The notes under the pieces were generated by a model, which made no database searches, was not told where the DNA came from, and saw nothing but the letters and a program-made list of their open reading frames with translations. A stretch of DNA of 64,000 nt from Pigmentiphaga kullae (GTDB lineage Bacteria; Pseudomonadota; Gammaproteobacteria; Burkholderiales; Burkholderiaceae_B): contig NZ_SGXC01000001.1 of assembly GCF_004216695.1 (NCBI RefSeq), positions 1,674,001-1,738,000 on the forward strand, written 5' to 3'. Position numbers and translations under genes: made by a program. Of the stretch, positions 61,681 through 64,000 are shown one piece after another (within the stretch, counting starts at the first letter, position 1; each line of letters opens with the position of its first letter).

Positions 61681-62673
61681 CTACGCCCGCGGCTGGGGCA
61701 GTGGCGCGAACACCTCGTCCGGCGGCAACGCGCGATCCAGGTAGCCATCGTCATGCAACATGGCGGAGAAGGCGTCCAGCGTCGCGAGGTTGGGGGCCAC
61801 GCCATAAGGCCATGGGTCCGCGCCGAACGCGGCCACGGTCTCTTCGACGTGGTCCATCAGCCAGGGCAGCGTGGCGGCCAGCGCGCCGCTGAAACGCAGC
61901 CGCTGCCAGGCCTGGTCCTTGGCCTGCTCGCAAGCCCGCACCAGCGCCGGAGCCAGCCACGGATGCGCCTCGTGGCGGTCGCGCCGCAGCACCAGGGCAT
62001 GCATGATGGGGAACACGCCGGTCTTCGCGTAATAGGCGGCTTCCGCGCGCTTGTAGTCCGGGAACAGGCGCTGCACGGCGGGGTGTTTGCCGTACGAGCG
62101 CGGAATGAAGGCGCCGATGAGCGCATCGATGCTGCCCTCGGCCAGCATGTCCGACAGGCAGGTGGTGGCCGGGATGCGTTGCCATCGCAGGGGGCGGCTG
62201 GGCCGCAGTTCCATGATGTCGCCGCCGGCGACGCCGTATTCGTTCACGCCCCCTTCGTACCACTCGACGTCGGCCAGGTCGAGGCCATGGCCGTCGCGCA
62301 GCAGTCCCCGTATCCAGACCGCGGCCGTCATCTGGTGGCCCTGCACGCCTATGCGCTTGCCCGCCAGGTCGGCCGGCGAGCGGATGCCGGCCGCCTCGTT
62401 CACGAAGATGAAGCCGTGGCGGAACATGCGCGACGGGAACACCGGCAGCGTGACGAAGTTGGCGCGGCGCTGCGCCGTCAGGGCATAGCAGTGCGTGAGC
62501 GACATCTCGGCGATGTCGAAGGCGCCGTGCTCGATCATGGGGCTGAAGATGTCCACCGGACGCTGGCGGACGTGCGGCAGGATGCGCACGCCGTCGATCG
62601 CCACGCTGCCGTCGTACAGCCCTTGCAGGCGGTCGTACGGACCCGCCGCGAAACTGAGCTCGAGTCCGCTCAT
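61681..62673 (-). CDS. 4,5-dihydroxyphthalate-decarboxylase-like protein (PBP fold)
   Basis: 330 residues, no signal peptide, so probably cytoplasmic. The pattern YDRLQGLYDGSVAIDGVRIL, DIAEMSLTHCYALTAQRRAN, FRHGFIFVNEAAGIRSPADL and YYAKTGVFPIMHALVLRRDR fits the family of phthalate-pathway Pht5-type decarboxylases, which share the periplasmic-binding-protein fold. Many relatives are simply called ABC substrate-binding proteins. Here it may decarboxylate an aromatic or pyridine acid. It starts 4 bp after the Bug gene and lies upstream of tetR on the same strand. Confidence 0.8.
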   Translation of the reverse strand: MSGLELSFAAGPYDRLQGLYDGSVAIDGVRILPHVRQRPVDIFSPMIEHGAFDIAEMSLTHCYALTAQRRANFVTLPVFPSRMFRHGFIFVNEAAGIRSPADLAGKRIGVQGHQMTAAVWIRGLLRDGHGLDLADVEWYEGGVNEYGVAGGDIMELRPSRPLRWQRIPATTCLSDMLAEGSIDALIGAFIPRSYGKHPAVQRLFPDYKRAEAAYYAKTGVFPIMHALVLRRDRHEAHPWLAPALVRACEQAKDQAWQRLRFSGALAATLPWLMDHVEETVAAFGADPWPYGVAPNLATLDAFSAMLHDDGYLDRALPPDEVFAPLPQPRA

Positions 62674-62677
62674 GGCG

Positions 62678-63688
62678 CTATTCCAGCTTGACGCCGGCCT
62701 CGCGCACCATCGCGCCCCAGCGGTCGAACTCCGACTTGAGCATGGTCTTCATCTCGGCCGGGCTGTTCGGCTTCGGGTCGTGCGAGGCGGCATGGACGCG
62801 GTCGATCAGGTCGGGCGATTTCAGCGCGGCGGCGACTTCGGCATTGAGCTTGTCGACGATCTCGGGCGGGGTGCCCGCTGGCGCGAACAGCGCGATGGCC
62901 GAGTCGATCTTGAAGCCCGGCACGCCGGCTTCTTCCATCGTCGGCACGTCGGGCATGGCCGAGGCCCGCTGGCTGCCGGTCACGGCCAGCACGCGCACCC
63001 GTTTCGACTGGAGCAGCGGTTGGATGGGGCCGGAGTCGGTGATGCCCGCCTGTACCTCGCCCGCCGCCACGGCCGCCGCGGCGGGGCCGCCTCCCTTGTA
63101 CTGCACGGGCACCATGTCCAGGTTCAGCGAACGCTTGAGCAGTTCGCCCGCCAGGAAGGTCTGGCTGCCCACGCCAGTCACGGAATAATTGATGGTGCCC
63201 GGCCTGGCCTTCGCCGCGGCGATCAGGTCGCGCACCGACCGGATGGGGGAGCCTTCCTTGACCGAGAGCACGAGGCCACTGGTCGCCAGCAGCGAGATGG
63301 GCGCGAGATCCGTCAACGGATCGTAGCCGGCCTTGGTCAGATGCACCGTCACGGTCACCGCGCCCAGCGAGGTCAGCAGCAGTGTATAGCCGTCGGGCTT
63401 GGCGCGCGTTACCGCGCTCACGCCTATCGTGCCGCCGGCGCCGGCGCGGTTCTCGATGAACACCGTCTGGCCCATGCGTTCGGTCAGCTTCTGCGCCAGG
63501 GAGCGCGCGATCACGTCCACGCTGCCGCCGGGCGCGTAGGGCACGATGACCTGAACCGGACGTTCCGGGTAGCGTTGCGCGTGGGCCGCGGGGGCGGCCA
63601 GCGCGAGCGCCGCGGCAGCGGCCGTCAGGGTGGGCGCGAGGATGTATCGCGCGGGAAGGCGGAAAGGGGTCGATCCGTTGCGTTGCAT
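62678..63688 (-). CDS. Bug/TctC-family periplasmic solute-binding protein
   Basis: 336 residues from the ATG at 63688 after TGGAGGCACGCC; an upstream in-frame ATG would add 37 residues that look non-coding. Long signal peptide about 1-38 (LAAPAAHAQRYPERP). Bug marks: PVQVIVPYAPGGSVDVIARS, FIENRAGAGGTIG and KPDGYTLLL. Fourth Bug gene in the window. It shares a minus-strand unit with the decarboxylase-like gene (4 bp gap) and an M24-type gene upstream. Confidence 0.93.
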   Translation of the reverse strand: MQRNGSTPFRLPARYILAPTLTAAAAALALAAPAAHAQRYPERPVQVIVPYAPGGSVDVIARSLAQKLTERMGQTVFIENRAGAGGTIGVSAVTRAKPDGYTLLLTSLGAVTVTVHLTKAGYDPLTDLAPISLLATSGLVLSVKEGSPIRSVRDLIAAAKARPGTINYSVTGVGSQTFLAGELLKRSLNLDMVPVQYKGGGPAAAAVAAGEVQAGITDSGPIQPLLQSKRVRVLAVTGSQRASAMPDVPTMEEAGVPGFKIDSAIALFAPAGTPPEIVDKLNAEVAAALKSPDLIDRVHAASHDPKPNSPAEMKTMLKSEFDRWGAMVREAGVKLE

Positions 63689-63759
63689 GGCGTGCCTCCA
63701 GATGGGGAAGGGCAGGGGAAATGCGGCGAAGCGCCGCGCGGGCCGCGCGGCGGGTGGGT

Positions 63760-64000
63760 TCAGAGTTCGATGATGGTCTTGGGCGTCTTGTGCAGGCATT
63801 CCCCGGGTCCGTCGGCGCCGATGATGTAGTTGTCGCAGACGGTGGTGAAGACGCTGGGGGTGGCATGGCCGGGGTGGACCACGATGTTCATGCCGGCGGC
63901 GATGGGCATGGTCTCGTCCTCGCGTATCAGCGGACGCTCGACCATGTCGTAGCCCTGGCCGTGGGCATACAGGCGCGTTTCCTCGCGCATGCCGCGGGCC
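63760..64000 (-). CDS. M24-family metallopeptidase/creatinase-like protein, C-terminal fragment
   Basis: Only the last ~80 residues are visible; the frame stays open to the window edge. AHGQGYDMVERPLIREDETM, then IAAGMNIVVHPGHATPSVFT, matches the C-terminal metal-site half of M24 proteins, with the conserved His and Glu. The family includes Xaa-Pro aminopeptidase, creatinase and ectoine hydrolase, so it may hydrolyse an amide-type small molecule rather than peptides. It precedes the Bug gene by 71 bp on the same strand. Confidence 0.8.
   Translation of the reverse strand, partial: ARGMREETRLYAHGQGYDMVERPLIREDETMPIAAGMNIVVHPGHATPSVFTTVCDNYIIGADGPGECLHKTPKTIIEL

Overview
The window is high-GC, densely coded DNA from a beta-proteobacterium. 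The gene families point to the Alcaligenaceae, near Bordetella or Achromobacter. Four periplasmic Bug (TctC-type) binding proteins, many divergent LysR regulators, a System II (ResB/CcsA) cytochrome c maturation locus beside cytochrome c4, and a GC-rich two-hairpin intergenic repeat all fit that assignment. It rests on family recognition, not on a database search. About 60 protein genes fill the window, with no tRNA, rRNA, CRISPR array, transposase or prophage gene.

Layout. 0-5.4 kb: the end of a hydantoinase/oxoprolinase A gene, its B subunit, a Bug protein and a LysR regulator, facing a cupin gene. 5.4-12.7 kb: a LysR gene divergent from a TRAP transporter (DctQ, DctM, DctP), followed by an aldehyde dehydrogenase and a GMC flavin oxidoreductase. 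12.7-15.4 kb: a DadA-like FAD amino-acid dehydrogenase behind a tandem glycine riboswitch and an intrinsic terminator, preceded by a LuxR-type gene. 15.5-17.5 kb: a NodI/NodJ-type ABC exporter. 17.5-31.2 kb: a housekeeping block for redox and periplasmic quality control: cutA, dsbD, a minus-strand engB-hemB-corA-luxR group, a gamma-carbonic-anhydrase-like protein, cytochrome c4, resB, ccsA, msrP, msrQ and a small membrane protein. 31.2-39.0 kb: two lipoproteins, an MFS permease, and a LysR / ThDP enzyme / Bug / aldehyde dehydrogenase cluster. 39.0-40.9 kb: a hipBA toxin-antitoxin module. 40.9-46.6 kb: an NAD-type formate dehydrogenase (fused NuoE-NuoF-like subunit plus a large molybdopterin subunit) divergent from a ModE-like regulator. 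46.6-52.6 kb: a NYN/LOTUS protein with a histone-H1-like tail, an ABC-2 exporter, and a MarR regulator divergent from a Rieske oxygenase and a Bug protein.

The most notable region is 52.8-64.0 kb. A branched-chain-type ABC importer (LivK-H-M-G-F) is followed by a flavin monooxygenase, a NicD-like N-formylmaleamate deformylase and a NicX-like 2,5-dihydroxypyridine dioxygenase, with a TetR gene facing them. This reads as an uptake and ring-opening cluster for a hydroxypyridine carboxylate, such as 6-hydroxynicotinate or 5-hydroxypicolinate. Very similar AT-rich sites lie before livK and before the monooxygenase gene, and a related partial site lies before the tetR gene, so the TetR protein probably controls the set. 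Upstream of tetR on the minus strand are a 4,5-dihydroxyphthalate-decarboxylase-like protein, a Bug protein and the end of an M24-family gene cut by the window edge.

Five copies of the GC-rich repeat lie between or inside operons. One is translated as a C-terminal tail of about 45 residues on LivM and keeps the stop/start overlap with livG.
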